A stretch of 64,000 nt of DNA. Source: Plenodomus lindquistii (Eukaryota > Ascomycota > Dothideomycetes > Pleosporales > Leptosphaeriaceae). The stretch is from NCBI GenBank assembly GCA_025504975.1, contig JANUWI010000003.1, positions 3,038,001-3,102,000 on the forward strand. Direction: 5' to 3'. Below, in pieces: positions 1 through 10,801 of the stretch; position 1 is the stretch's first letter; each line of letters opens with the position of its first letter. Position numbers and translations under genes: made by a program. The notes under the pieces are model-generated. The model did not search any database. It was given only the letters and a program-made list of their open reading frames with translations, and was not told the origin of the DNA.

Positions 1-934
1 CGCCGTGGGGCTGGGAAAGGGTCTGGTGAACGAACTAACGGCTCGCGGTACGATGGTGCTCGTTTTTTTTGGACGCATACATACGTAATATGAAGATTTC
101 GTTTCGATAGTGTTGTGTTACAATGGGGAGATTATGATGTTGTACTTTGCATTAATGATATGATAATAGCACACTGTAGTGTATATAGCTACTGTGTATT
201 ATAGTATGGTTCTGGGTACGCTTCAAGGCGCTGCGACTCCTCACGGTAGTACAGCGGTGCGGCAAAAGAAACGAGCTCTCTCGTCTACATTTGTTCTTGG
301 CTCGTATGATGCTTGGAGATTAGTTTGATGAGCGATGACATCGTTGTGTGGTCCCGGGCGGATGGTTGGGCGAGTCGGTTGCCAAAGATTATGTGGTACG
401 TGCGAGAGTCGATATACCAAACACTCGACCAGCTTGCAGATCACAAAGGAGGGCCCAAGTTGTATTGCTTTGTAATAATCATAGACTAACATTGGTGGTG
501 TGTTTACTAGTAGTTTGTCCGTCGTACACAGACTACAGTACTATGTTTGGTATATCTACACGCGCGTCCAATATATAAGTCTCTGTGATATAGACAGAGA
601 TCGGCTCGTTTGGCGGTATTCTTTTCGGCCCGAGTGGGATAGTTCGTGTACCTTGTCTTGGTGTATGTATGGAGAAGAGATCTTTACAGTTTGATGTAGT
701 GACATCATATTTTGAGGGATAGCACGGGCTTTTGAATAAACCAAGTGCAACTATAGACGACCGTTTTTGTGTTGAGGTTGCGCAATCAGGTTCCTGCACA
801 GCGAGTACTGAACTAGCGCTGGGCGTTGCGGAGGTTGGCATCATCCTTGTCCACTACGAATGCAACCTGACGGAGATGCAAGCGTGCCGTTAACTTTGGT
901 GACTAGTAGCGAAGCGAGTCTGATGGTTCGTCGG
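1..934. other. No supported gene
   Basis: AT-rich stretch after about base 60, with only short overlapping reading frames in several frames. The first 80 bases could be the 3' end of a plus-strand gene lying outside the window (one frame is open to a stop near base 88), but nothing in it is recognisable. Confidence 0.5.
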
Positions 935-1622
935 CTAGATTCGTCGGGACGTTGATCGATTATCAAGACTGATCGTCAGGACTGAGAACGATACAAGTTC
1001 GGAGGCGGCCGCTCCCTTGTCACAACTAGCCAATGCCATTTGGACGAAAGAGGAAGGTGCTCCGGCACATAATAACCTGTAATTAATTTGTAGACCATGT
1101 AATGGGACACATGTGAATTCTAGGTTTCGGTAGGCTGCATGCTTCCGGTAGCTGTTGTCAACGACCATCTTGATGCACCCTTCGCGCATGGCGCTTGTTG
1201 TTGTGAATGTATGGTAGTGGCCTTTGCGTGACTTGATGCCGCGCCACGCGTCCTTGATCCTTCGAAGGCTGTCAATGCGAAACGATGGGCATCTCGATGG
1301 AAGGGAAAGTAATTGGGTTGCGTCACTCTTAGGTTGTGACGGCTGGCAGTTGCCGATAGAGACAGCTGAGGATGCCAATGTCTGAGGTTACGCCAATCAG
1401 CGTTGGGCATCAGTTGCTGTGCGGGCAGTGTGCATGTGTGCTCCTGGTACCTTGATAGAACAGCATGGGCCGGATGAGTTCTTTTCCCCTCTGAGACCAA
1501 ATCAAAGTGCCGTAGAACTCAGCGAGTAGCTCGTAGGCTGCCCTCATTGAAGAGTCCCGTGACTCAAGAGTGCTCCGACAAGGCTCCTGACGATGCAACC
1601 GCCCGCATACAGTTGCCGTCAT
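935..1622 (-). CDS. Doubtful two-exon hypothetical gene
   Basis: Not recognised. A real ATG at 1622 opens a frame (start MTATVCGRLH) that can be spliced at a GTACCA donor after 1451 to an acceptor before 1365, joining in phase to a 143-codon open frame that ends at 935. The product would be 200 residues with no domain, signal peptide or membrane segment that I can name. The 85-nt intron is an ordinary size for this genome, but the donor is weak and the branch point is not clear. It lies 3' of the Zn2Cys6 gene on the same strand. It may equally be chance open sequence. Confidence 0.18.
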
Positions 1623-1865
1623 CAGTATACGGTATGACCCTACAGATGTTTGTACTCATGAGGATACAGTATGAGGACCGTGTCGATGCCCTACAGATGT
1701 GTGTGCATGGAGACGCGCTCTTGCATCAAACCATTACACACAGACCGTCTGGTGGTTGTCACCAGCGAAGGTGGTTGACCACTCACCGGCTGGGCGGTGC
1801 TTCCCGCTCCGGCTGCGACACTCCATCTCTTGGTACGATTTAGACACCACCGTAATAACTGAGCC

Positions 1866-4800
1866 TCAACGCGCCCTTTTGTACATTGACTGATCCGGCA
1901 TGGGAGGGTTCCCTTGATCCCATCTGCGCTTCAGACCATCCCCGAACGAACTGGCCACTACCTCTTGCCACATTGTAGGAGTAACGTAGGAAGGATTGGG
2001 AGCAGCATATGTCGATGAAGGTGGCATTTGGCCGGGAGTTCCGTGTATATTGCTTGACTGAGGAGAGGTGTTTGGCAGCTGATAGCCAGATTGCGAGGGA
2101 TCCTGGGCGGCCCGTAGATCGTAGTTGCTGCCTGGAGGAGGGGGTCTTAGCGGCGGGGACGATTGTGAAGAGGCGCTGGTAGGGGGTGGCGTACCAAATG
2201 CTACATTCCATTGACTATTATAGATTAGCACATTGCAATGCTACCTCGAAAGTTACTTTAACTTACTCAAAGATACGTTGAGGATTCCATTGTACATTCT
2301 CTGGCATTTGCATACTCGAAGCTGACTGAGGCGCGCGCTGACCAGATGCCATCATGACCAGAGACTGAGCTATGGGGGAGTCAGTCTTCGATTCGTGGCC
2401 GGATGCCGAAATCGGTGGAGTAATGGGATGGGCATGGTAGTTGATCTGACCTGGTTGTTCCAGCGGCGATGGATGGCTTGGATGACGGGGCCGATAAGAG
2501 CCATGGTTGCTAAGCGGGCTTGATTGGGGAGCGACCTGGGGACTCCCGAAGGGGAACGTGGGCTTCAACTCGAATGGTTTCGACACATCGGCAGAAAAGG
2601 CCTGGCGAAGGTTGTTGACTTGCTGTTGCATCTCGGGCATTGGGAATGATGGGGCGCAAGTCTCCAGAATGCGCATGTGGCGTATGAAAAACTCCCTCGC
2701 ATCGTTATTGATATCTGGATCGGGACACGTGATAGCAACCTATGTCGTCAGTTTCTCATTATGAGGCGCAATAGATGACCTTTACGTACCAGGTGCAACA
2801 TAGTGCAGGTCAAGACCGCATAGATATGAAAGCTAATCCCCCGCACCATACACAGCAAGCCGGGCATACCGTAGGTTTTCAGGATGGCCTCCTGCAGCTT
2901 GCAAAGATTCTTAGCGGCTGAGTAGCAGGTAAGCATATGCTGCTTCCAGATACCGTCGTAAGAGTCTGAAACTGCGTGAAGCTGCGGGCGGAAGTGCATG
3001 ACTATTGACAGGCAATGATAGCTATGCAGGTTGGCGACTTGATGAGAAGGAATCCATGGCGCACTGCCGTCTTGAGGATATACGATTTGCATGTCTTCTG
3101 GGAGCTCTCGTAACCAGAGTGAAAAGTCTGCGTTGTGCGCAACAAAGGCTGGATCTAATGCCCAATCTGGTGTCTTTTTCCTCAATTTCCCGAACAACAA
3201 CGCGGAACCAAAGACGTTTTTCGCCACGCGGGTATATTGGATGAACTGGCGTGCGATCTGGAACTCGGTAGGATCCTGTCCTGCGGTTGGTCTCGGCATT
3301 TCGTAGTCCACTGTGTCTGGTTCAACACCAAAATCGTATCGTCCTGTATGAAGTATAAGTATCACCCTTCCGCATACAACAAGACCACGAACCTTGCGGG
3401 CCGCCTATCATGGCCTCAAATATCAAGCACATCTGCCATACTCTCGTCTTAGCTACACAGTCATGCGCCGTGGAACCGCATGGCTTGCCCATTTGATGGG
3501 TATCGTGGTGCTCATGTAGCTCCAGGTCCTTTGCCATTGCAACGAGACCGACGGTAGCCATCCATGAGCGCCAAAAGTAACCTCGTTTCGGAGAGGCTTC
3601 ACGGGCTTTCAGGAGAAGCACCATGGCTTGCATCGTGCTTAGACGAGACACATCTTTGAAGCTCTCCTCGTGCTCTGTATTGTATTAGTTGAAACATTTG
3701 CAAAACCACCGCACTGAGAACTAACTTGTTGCCAACGCCAGCCACTTGCTACCTTCTTCCACATCGCCTAGCATGAGCGTGGAGCAGGCGAACATGGCTT
3801 CAAGCATCAGTGGTGAGATGGAATCTCGCGCATTCTGCCACTGCTGGTAGAAGTACGCCTTGTTGATGACAGGACAATAAGGGTGAATGTTGGTGAAGAA
3901 GTAATCGAAATAGTGCAGTGCGCGATCTTCCGAGGGCATCATCTCGGGAGGAATGCGCACAGTCTGATCCAAGTTGACAGAAGTAGGCAATTGCACCTCG
4001 AATTCCTCCTGTGCAGGAGTTTCGGCTAGTGCCTTCTTCATGTTCGTGATGTAAGGCGCTGTCACGGTTAGATGTAGCCTCTTCGCTCAATGTACAAAGA
4101 CTTACCAATTGCGGTATGATCGATCTTGAGTTCGCCTAGAGCATCTGAGAGACTCGAGACGGAATCGCTGCGCCAGTTGGGCTCAGATTCTGGGGGGGTC
4201 ATAGTCATTGCTGGGGGAGGGGCCGAGGACTGGGCGTACGCCTGTTGAGGGGCATAGCTCATACTCTGCGGTACTCCTTGGGGCTGCGACATGGACTGGT
4301 AGTGGACTGGCTCCTGCGACTGGTGGTCACCGTATGGTGACGACTGATATAGGCCCTGTGCTGGGGAAGGTAGAGCGGGGGCCATTTGGTGAGGCATGCC
4401 GTGGGGCATAACCGCATGGCGCTGGTAATCATGCTGAGACTGATCGTCTGGGGCATAGTCCAACGGTTTAGGTTCCAGTTCAAACGTCTGGGAGCCATTG
4501 AAGTCCTTGTCGTAGCTGACCGTGGGCGGCACGCAGTTGAGCTTCAGGCGGATACAGGCAGCGCAGGGCCATGCGTTGGTGGTAGCTGCATCGCATTTGA
4601 TCTTACGCCTTCGACAGCCCTCACACGCTCGCATTACTGCTTCATGTCAGCCAGTCACACTGTGCAGCGCGACATGACCAGGTCGTTACCTTTCAGACGC
4701 TTGTGTCTGTTGTGTTCGTCGACAAAGACATAATCTACACGGCATCGTCAGTGGGCCGCAGCCTCGGCGAAGGACGGCGCGAGCACTCACTGCGCTGGTT

Positions 4801-4893
4801 CTCGCGCGGCGCCAGCGTGGGCGGGGCGAAGGTGAAGCTCTGCATTTGCGCCGTCTGGGGCAGCAGTGGCCGTCCAGAGGTCTCCGGGGGCAT
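1866..4893 (-). CDS. Zn2Cys6 fungal-specific transcription factor, 889 aa, 8 exons
   Basis: DNA-binding regulator of the Gal4-type zinc-cluster class, acting in the nucleus. Exons: 4791-4893, 4690-4734, 4106-4636, 3726-4058, 3393-3674, 2790-3343, 2267-2739, 1866-2214; they sum to 890 codons including stop. The first ATG in the frame is at 4893. Exons 1-3 build a basic lead-in (ENQRNYVFVDEHNRHKRLKV) directly before the zinc cluster RACEGCRRRKIKCD...WPCAACIRLKLNC, about residues 50-80. The six cysteines of the cluster are present. A Gln/Pro/Ser/Met-rich linker follows. Then comes the fungal TF middle homology region, from FDYFFTNIHPYCPVINKAYF through MIGGPQGRYDFGV, about residues 270-600. The C-terminal third is Pro/Ser/Gln-rich and ends in SFGDGLKRRWDQG and a basic tail. 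A predictor starting at the internal ATG (4634) would lose the basic segment before the cluster. The target pathway cannot be told from sequence. Confidence 0.9.
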
Positions 4894-7800
4894 GCCGTCG
4901 TGGTGTTCCTCGAGGCGTTCCGGGGAGACTGCGCGGGTCCTGGCGCGATGGTCGCAGTTGGAGGCAGCGGGGTTATCGGCAGCCCGCTATGAGGGTGAGG
5001 TTGTGTGCGATGGTCGGCGAAGGTCCAATGAAAGCGGGGCGCGAGGCGGTCCAGAATCCACAGGCCACTGGGCGGACGGAACAACGTGAACAGAGAGCCT
5101 GGCGCGGGCGGGCTGAGAATGCAGAGCGGTCGCTGCAGTCAAGTCCAGAGGCGGATGCGAAATCTCCGCAATGCCGGGTGGGTGTTCTGGGTTATACAAA
5201 AACGGACTGATCAAGGCGCATAGGGATGGGGAGTGGAGACGACGTCTGTCATGCCGGGGACTTGCAAGCGCACAGCAGCGGGCTCGCAGCGTGGCTCACG
5301 CGTGCACTGGTGGCGTCGCCGGGGGATGGATCTCCTGAAGGCCTTGGAGAGAGGGCCGGGGCGGTTGGTGGTGTATGAAGGGGTCGTCGATGCAGCTTGC
5401 AGCAGCAGGGAGCCAGGAGCCAGGAGCCGCATGCACCAAGGCTGCTCTACGTACAAGCGCGTGAGCGCCCGCTTTCAAGATGCAGCGGGCAATGGGAACT
5501 GCCGTGCTGTGGGGGTGTCTGGTGCTCTGGTTGCAGGGGGCTTGCGTCTGCTAGACCTTTACAAGTATGTAGCTCAGAGGGTCGAGCAACGGCGGGAAGA
5601 GTCGATGCTACCGTCCGGTCCTCGACTGGAGATCGCTGCTGTTACTACCAACTACGTATACTACTACTGCGTCAAGGCGGCGGCGGCAAAGTCTGACAGC
5701 TGAAGTCGTCGTCGTCGCACACGACGCTGCCCTCACTCGGCAGGTTTGACGCAAAATCTCTTCAGCACCAGTCTGCCAGTCACCAGCCAACCCTCAGTGG
5801 CGGGTGCCTTCGTTGGATCATGGGAGAGCAAGGCGCCACAGCTGGCCGCGGGCGCCCGTTCGACGTCTCATACTGTGTAGACGCGGAAGTCGAGCCCTGT
5901 CTCTGATAGGGCTGGACAACGTCGACAACCCTGCGCGTGCAGACCCAGTACAACCGAGTCGGCCTTGGTCGTCCTGCTCGCCACCAGTCGTCGTGAGCCC
6001 TCGTCTCTGCGTGGCCCATGCGGCCTGATATGTAGAGGCCACCCATGGAATCTTCGCTATGCCTTCGACACACTACGCTGGAGTAGGGTGATGGCGCCCA
6101 ATAACACAGTGGGTCTCCTAGAATTGGCTCATCCAGGTACAGGCTGCAGGCACTGATCTTGATGACGAATAAACGTATAATCATGCTCGACATATACATA
6201 GTAACACAGCGACCAAAGTCGACAGAGCAGGCCTGCCGAGGACATGTTGCCTGCTCAAGCGTAGGTACCTACCTACTCTACTCCACTCCTAGTCTCCAAG
6301 AGTACGGTGTAGTCCATGGCACACGTGCTAGCACGATCTTCAGGAGCTCGTTCTCGACACCTGCAGATTTGACACAGCCCGCCGCAGCACATTCCAGATG
6401 GCGCCCGCAATTCGACGTCGCTGCCGTGCCTTGGTGTGGTCAGCCTGCAGGACCGGCACCACCTCCATGGCCACAGATTCGACGTTGGTCCACAGAGGCG
6501 TCGGCCGGGTTGGGCATGAAGGAGATCCCGTCATCTGCCGTGCAGCTGCATGGCTGAATCGGTGTGTGTCTGCTAGTACGATACCTCGGCGAATTGATTC
6601 GTACAAACGCTTGGTTGCTGCAAGCGTGTGCCAGGTTTCCAACGGCAGATGCATCATCTTCAGCGGAACCCGCATAAAACAATATTGCCATAGATGACCA
6701 CATGCTCCCCGTCTGGCACTACATACGCTGAAATGACCTTGTCGTCGTCGTCGTCGTCTGCACAGACAGGGTGCGAGGTACTGCATGAAGCGAACACGAG
6801 GCACAGGATTGCGCTGGCCCGCCCGGTCGCGCTTACAGCCTACCGTGTACAGGCTGCCAGGAAGGCGGGAGAGGACATACCCACAGTATGTCTTCCGCCT
6901 CCCGGGATTGTCCTCTTGACGGTTGTATGGCTGCCGCACAGTGACCGGCATCAGGGGGCATGAAGTCAGTGGGCGACGACACTGGCGTAGGTACATAGTC
7001 TACTTTGACTTGGGAGACTGCGTGCAGAGCGGGCCAGGCAGAGGCCAGGTGGGACATGGTGTCAAGAGTGGTGGAAGACTGGCCCCTTTTGTGCGGTTCT
7101 GAACACCCAGAGTAGCAAATGCACAGTGTACACAGTATCTAGGCTGGTGCAAGAGGTGACCGGCTGCTCCCGCCTGATTCGCATGGTGGAATCCTCGCGG
7201 CGGGATGCAGCGAATCAAGTTACCATGTCGCTGTGCACAGCGGACCCGAAACCTTAGGATTGGGTCGCCTTCGGCGAAGCCGCTGGTTCCTGAATTTGCA
7301 CGGGACGACGACGGCAGAGTGATCAGCGGCGATGAGGCAGCCTGGCAACGTCGCATCGTGGAAGGTTCGATGCAGCAGTCTACGGTAGCTAACGCCAGCA
7401 GCAGCTGTCAGTGGGCGGGTTGCATAATCGCAGCTAGCCACACGCAAGATTGGAAGGCTGCAGGGCAACCTCGCACGTGTCACTGGGGGCAATTCGGCAA
7501 GTAGCGCGTATGGACGGCGTACATTGGAGTGGTGGTGGTGCCAGGTGGAGAGGAGGCAATTAAGATGGCGGATGCCTTACAGGACCGCGAGGTGATACAC
7601 CTGCGTGGGCGGGCCATGACATGGCAAGGATGTCCCGTAGTGGTTTCCAGCTCGTGCAAACGGCGAACCCCACACTACAGCTGGCATCCATGCAAGTGGA
7701 TAAACAGTCGGGTGATTGTTAGCATAGCGATTGCTAAAAGCTCTCGAGTTGGCCGGGGCCGTGGGCGTGTCAGGTGATGATGATGCTTTGGGACGCTTGA

Positions 7801-7970
7801 TACGGAGCAGTCGTGGGGGGAGAGAAAACGTAAGGATGGATGACTAAGCAGTCGGCATCTGCCAAGACATACCGCCACCCCACCACGCCTCCATGTCCTC
7901 CCCATGCCTGACGAGACGACATTGAAACTTCAGCATTGAATCCTGGCCGTGAAAGCCAGACCTACGTGAG
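4894..7970. other. Long intergenic region between divergent genes
   Basis: About 3 kb between the zinc-cluster gene (minus) and CIA2 (plus). It is GC-rich near the regulator and holds many overlapping open frames on both strands, the longest at 6340-6996 (minus). None shows a recognisable domain or a convincing exon chain. It probably holds both promoters and 5' leaders; a large upstream region is common for fungal regulators. A short GTC/GTT trinucleotide run lies near 6740-6760. Confidence 0.5.
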
Positions 7971-8626
7971 ATGGAGCTCGACAAAGACAACGCCAATCCC
8001 ACCATCCTCAACCCGTCGGACCTGCCCTCGCGCCGTCTTGAATCCACTGGCAGGCGGCAGAAAAGTGGCGGGACCGGCCTCTTCGACGAGCTGATACCGC
8101 GCTACAGCCCCCTCAGCGACCCCTTCGACGCGCCTGTTTCAGCGAGCGACTCGGAAGACGACGATGCGCCAGAGGCCATTGATGAGCAGGAAATATACGG
8201 TATGTCTGTCTGCTGCTGCCCGCTGCTGCCGCCCCTGCGACTGACTCTGCCCCGCCAGACCTCATCTCCACCATCTGCGACCCCGAGCACCCTCTGTCCC
8301 TCGGCTCGCTCTCGGTCGTCAATTTGCCTGATATCCGCATCCTGCCGCCCACCTCACCGCTATCTGCCATTAGCACCGTCCTCGTAGAGATAACACCGAC
8401 CATCACCCACTGCTCGCTGGCCACCGTCATCGGCCTCGGTGTGCGCGTTCGCCTTGAGCAGTCGCTGCCCCCGCGCTTCCGAGTCGACGTCCGCATCAAA
8501 AAGGGCACCCACAGCACAGACGAGCAGGTCAATAAGCAGCTGGGCGACAAGGAACGTGTCGCTGCTGCCCTCGAAAATGGTACCCTCATGGGCGTGCTCA
8601 AAAAGATGCTCGCGACATGCGAATAA
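7971..8626 (+). CDS. CIA2: MIP18-family cytosolic Fe-S cluster assembly protein (CIA2)
   Basis: Component of the CIA targeting complex, which passes Fe-S clusters to cytosolic and nuclear apoproteins together with the Cia1 and Met18/MMS19 homologues. Exons 7971-8199 and 8259-8626 (GTATGT donor, 59-nt intron) give 198 residues. The first 75 residues are acidic and disordered; the conserved domain starts at EIYDLISTICDPEHPLSLG across the splice junction. Family signatures visible are ITPTITHCSLATVIGL with the conserved reactive Cys near residue 127, LPPRFRVDVRI, GTHSTDEQVNKQLGDKERV and AALEN. The length is a little longer than yeast-type cores only because of the N-terminal extension. The unspliced frame stops shortly after the donor, so the intron is required. 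Confidence 0.94.
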
Positions 8627-9857
8627 AACCAAGGCGAAGCCAAGGTCATGTGGGATAATGCATTGCACATGCACAAGACTGCCCTTTCCATGACGAGCTA
8701 GAGACCTCGCCCGGTTTCCCAGCGTAGCACATCGCTCCGCACGTTGTGATAATGCGAAGATGCGCCTGCTGACAACACGAGACAAGCAACTGCAAACGTT
8801 GTGCGGCTGCGCGCAACGAAGAGGCTACTTGAGATTTAAACCCGTCTATCGCACAAGAGACACGCCAATCCTAGCCCTTCATATTACAATTTAGTTGACG
8901 GTACGACACGCGTCTCGTCCGCCAATGGCTTGGATCACACAACGTACCCAAAAAAAAAGTTGACGAAACACGAGACATCAGCGGAAGAAAGTCAGAAGAC
9001 TTGTGCCCTTCCTACGAAGAAGCTCGTTCTCACCAGGAGGACCTTGCTAGATAGCCACAAGAAGCCTACCGCCGAGTCTGTTGGAAGAGGAGTAGGCATT
9101 TACTCCGCTGTTCATCGAAGTCATCATAACGCACTCAGGTGTCTCACAAAATCTTCGAATATTACGTGTATGCTCTTGGACTGGTAGAGAGCACAATAGC
9201 TATAGTAGCTCCATACATTATTTATCGTCTCCTTGCTGCCGCATGGACTCAATCATCATGCTTTCGGGCGATCTGAAGATCCAGTAAATACAAGTACTTC
9301 TGTACGCGAATCTGCGAGACGCATTTCGAGAGTATATTTATTATCAAACATAGGAGTTTGTGCGAGTTAAACAATGCACATAAGAGCTCGTGAATCTTAA
9401 CGCCCTTCTTGGGCTTTGAAATAACATCACTTCGCTAGTTCCATGAGTTAAATATGCGTGAGAGTGCGGACACTACAATGTTGCTGTATACTCCAAAACA
9501 CACCAAAAGCGTATTACACAAGCCGTGCAACACACTTCTCAACCTCTCACTGTATCATGACAGCACCAAAGCCGATATTCCTAGTCTCGAAAACCCAACA
9601 CACACGAGCAGACTACGTAACTGCGACCGCAACGGCGCAAAACAGTCAGTCTGTCCATGCAAGCACTTCGCGCACCCAGCAACAAAGACTTCCCTACAAC
9701 CAAAACTCATTCCTCGCCATAATCTCTGGGTATCGTGATAAGATCGTGCAGTGGACGTTGCATTAATCCCCCTTCCCGCCCTCTACAGCCATGCTTCCTC
9801 ACGTCTCGCAATGCTGCTCTCAGCGCATACGCACCAATGCCTCAAGACCTTCTCGTC
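8627..9857. other. Intergenic, convergent 3' ends
   Basis: Region between the 3' ends of CIA2 (plus) and LSM2 (minus). It is AT-rich between about 9180 and 9640. Small open frames have no coding character. I see no RNA gene. Confidence 0.5.
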
Positions 9858-10421
9858 TCACTTCGCCTTGTTCTTCGCAGCCTCTGCCTCGCGCCTCGTC
9901 GCGTCTTCCAGGAGTGCCGTATCCACCGCGCCAGAGGGGAGATGTACGTATCGGACTACCGAGCCGCGGATGAACATGTCTTTTGTCGAGCACTGCCATG
10001 ATTACTAGATTAGCTCAGCTCTCAATCTACTCTTTTACTTGTCTCCCGCTTGCCAACACCTGTTGTGCTGGTGTGCTCCCAATTGCCGGCCTGGTGTATC
10101 CCAACCGCCCGCCATGACGAAACCATGAACAACGTGGGTGGAGCGGAGTGTGGAAAGAATCAACGCACCAAATGCGGCCACCGCATCTCGTCCACCGCCT
10201 CCGCATTGTCCAGCTTGATATTCAGATACTGGTCTACGCTCTTCAGTGTGCCCCGGATTTGCACTTCGTTTTTGAGTTCGACGGTGATTTCGTGCTCGAC
10301 GAGCGTTTTGAAGAAACTGGGTGTAGCGCGGGATGGGTTAGCGGGTTGTTTGTGAGGTTGTTGTTGGGGAGGAGGGAGGGGGTGCGGGGTGTGGTGTGGT
10401 GTGGTACCTGAAGAAAAGCAT
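9858..10421 (-). CDS. LSM2: U6 snRNA-associated Sm-like protein LSm2
   Basis: Subunit of the LSm2-8 ring, which binds the U6 snRNA 3' end, and of the cytoplasmic LSm1-7 ring in mRNA decay. Exons 10408-10421, 10169-10316 and 9858-9992 total 98 residues plus stop. The first exon is only 14 nt and codes MLFFS, as in LSm2 proteins elsewhere. Sm1 motif: FFKTLVEHEITVELKNEVQI, then RGTLKSVDQYLNIKLDNAEA. Sm2 motif in exon 3: FIRGSVVRYVHLPSGAVDT. The tail is LLEDATRREAEAAKNKAK. The second intron is 176 nt, long for this genome. The segment at PHLCSTKDMF differs slightly from the usual PHL-SVKN-F, but phase and splice sites fit. The first intron and 5' side are extremely G/T-rich on the plus strand. 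Confidence 0.93.
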
Positions 10422-10801
10422 GGTTGGTGGTGTGGTGTTGTTGGGTGGGTGGATGTGGTAGAGGTGGGTGGATGGGGCGCGGTGGGTGATGGCGTAGGGT
10501 TGGTGGTGGTGGGTGCTTGGACCGTGTGGGGTTCGCGTCTGCGAGGCTGCCAGGCACGATGCGATGGGCCTCACCTGGATTCACCAATGACGACGCCTTG
10601 GTACGAGAAATCGCACAGTTTACACCACATGAACTTGGAATAAGGAACGAAGAAATGGTCTCGTATTTCCCATTGATTTCTGTAAAAGCCCAATGTGCTA
10701 TGTGGTGTCAAAGCAATCTCTAAAAGTCCATTGTGCCAACCAGTTCTCAATCCTATGTCCTACCAAAAACTCTCCCCCGCCTCAGCTTTCGCTACACCGC
10801 T
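10422..10801. other. LSM2 upstream / methyltransferase downstream region
   Basis: Very G-rich on the plus strand to about 10560 (GGTGG/GTGGT repeats), then of ordinary composition. It should hold the LSM2 promoter and the 3' UTR of the upstream minus-strand gene. No gene is seen. Confidence 0.5.

Noticed and set aside
1638..1706. Short direct repeat (CCTACAGATGT twice, about 50 bases apart)
   Set aside because: Only about 16 bases with a mismatch; no target-site or mobile-element context.
6340..6996. 218-codon minus-strand frame in the zinc-cluster upstream region
   Set aside because: No domain or plausible exon partners; overlapped by plus-strand frames of similar quality.
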